Translations under genes and position numbers: made by a program
NCBI GenBank assembly: GCA_002343075.1
Contig: DDRH01000051.1
Coordinates: 107,111 to 171,110 of the forward strand
Direction: 5' to 3'
Source: Phycisphaerales bacterium UBA2421
GTDB lineage: Bacteria > Planctomycetota > Phycisphaerae > Tepidisphaerales > Tepidisphaeraceae
Length of the DNA stretch: 64,000 bases
Shown here: in pieces, positions 63,391-64,000 of the stretch
How the letters are laid out: each line of letters opens with the position of its first letter
Position numbering within the stretch: the stretch's first letter is position 1
Notes under the pieces: generated by a model
Told to the model about the DNA's origin: nothing
Databases searched by the model: none
Seen by the model: only the letters and a program-made list of their open reading frames with translations

Positions 63391-64000
63391 TCATCTGTCG
63401 GAGGACGAGATAGATGACTCGCTATCTAACATCTTGTCATTACTGTATTTATCGGACGTGGACGGCCGGCTCGGAAGCGAATACTGGCCCCCGGAAGCGT
63501 GGTGACCATTTACAATAATTCCCAAGACTCGGCATCCAACACTAAGCAAACCATCCCGAGCGGCGGCGGCGGAACGGCGGTTGCTTGCGCCGCTGCGGAT
63601 CACCAGGATCGCTCCTTCGCATGCAGCAGCGATGATGCGTGCGTCGTCGGCGGCATCAATGGCGGGAGAATCGATCAGCAGCACGTCGTACCGACTTGAA
63701 AGGCTCTCCAAGACATCGGTAAACATTGATGTGTTCAGCAACTCCGAAGCATTCGCGGGCACTTCGCCTGCTGGCATCACGTGCAGATGCTCAATTGTCG
63801 TCCTGCGGATGGCACGATCGTTCGCCTCACTGCTCGAAAGCAAATCGACAAGCCCTACTGCATCGCTCACGCCAAAAATACGATGCTGGACCGGATCGCG
63901 CAAATTGGCGTCGATCAACAACACATTCTTGCCGCTCTTAGCGAGCGCAATGGCCAGATTGCTGGCAACAGTTGATTTCCCCGCCATCTGCTCGGGCGAA
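63391..64000 (-). CDS. BY-kinase/ParA-like exopolysaccharide ATPase (partial, C-terminal part)
   Basis: The frame runs off the right edge of the window. The visible 203 residues are a Wzc/CpsD-type bacterial tyrosine kinase domain: Walker A ending QMAGKSTVASNLAIALA, then NVLLIDANLRDPVQHRIFGV, and Walker A'/B in YDVLLIDSPAIDAADDARII. The C-terminus (KYSNDKMLDSESSISSSDR) is Ser-rich with a single Tyr, so it does not form a classic Tyr cluster. It belongs to the same exopolysaccharide region as the two preceding genes. Confidence 0.85.
   Translation of the reverse strand, partial: SPEQMAGKSTVASNLAIALAKSGKNVLLIDANLRDPVQHRIFGVSDAVGLVDLLSSSEANDRAIRRTTIEHLHVMPAGEVPANASELLNTSMFTDVLESLSSRYDVLLIDSPAIDAADDARIIAAACEGAILVIRSGASNRRSAAAARDGLLSVGCRVLGIIVNGHHASGGQYSLPSRPSTSDKYSNDKMLDSESSISSSDR

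Overview
The window reads as a chromosomal segment of a planctomycete, most likely from the Phycisphaerae side (moderate confidence). Four things point there: large secreted proteins with planctomycete-style N-termini, a PEP-CTERM-sorted metzincin, a PL1 pectate lyase with the usual C-terminal calcium-loop segment, and many small conserved hypothetical proteins of a kind I associate with this phylum. GC content is high, genes are dense, and many adjacent genes overlap by 1-8 nt. No rRNA, tRNA, CRISPR array or IS transposase was found.

Layout. 0-8 kb: secreted protein end, esterase, pectate lyase, dut, ftsK, an RTX-like secreted protein and a small nucleotidyltransferase. 8-14 kb (minus strand): a 19-codon isoleucine-rich ORF, an intrinsic terminator, a MATE pump, ileS and a csrA-purN gene fusion. 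14-20 kb: an accessory stretch with palindromic repeats, a GNAT gene carrying two repeat insertions, an Mrr-type endonuclease, a 21-bp tandem repeat array, a caspase-family protease and an ASCH gene broken by a repeat. 19.5-26 kb: pyruvate dehydrogenase genes (pdhA, pdhB, pdhC, an ACT protein, lpdA) with a nucleotidyltransferase pair inserted on the opposite strand. 26-33 kb: a PEP-CTERM protease, cysK-VOC-cysC, a ThiF/MoeB-like E1, a YlbF-family protein and dapB-dapA. 33-43 kb: rph-lipoprotein-rdgB-usp, then a run of RDD protein, lipoproteins, cyclodeaminase-like protein, response regulator, glycosyltransferase and epimerase. 43-49 kb (plus strand): coiled-coil lipoprotein, EamA transporter, FHA protein, polytopic membrane protein, a plant-type glucuronokinase homologue and a GalU-type uridylyltransferase ending in a clear terminator. 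49-64 kb: dnaE, a heterodimeric ABC exporter, polX, an HD hydrolase, and an exopolysaccharide edge (GT4 glycosyltransferase, sugar transferase with a degenerate GGDEF domain, BY-kinase fragment running off the end).

The most notable items are four. (1) CsrA is fused in frame to PurN, with a repeat hairpin over its ribosome-binding site. (2) A leader-peptide/terminator arrangement precedes MATE-ileS and looks like isoleucine attenuation of an efflux pump together with the synthetase. (3) An Mrr nuclease plus caspase island lies between palindromic repeats. (4) A glucuronokinase-uridylyltransferase pair suggests UDP-glucuronate made through glucuronate-1-phosphate. All functional statements rest on reading the sequence and recalled family knowledge; no database search was run.
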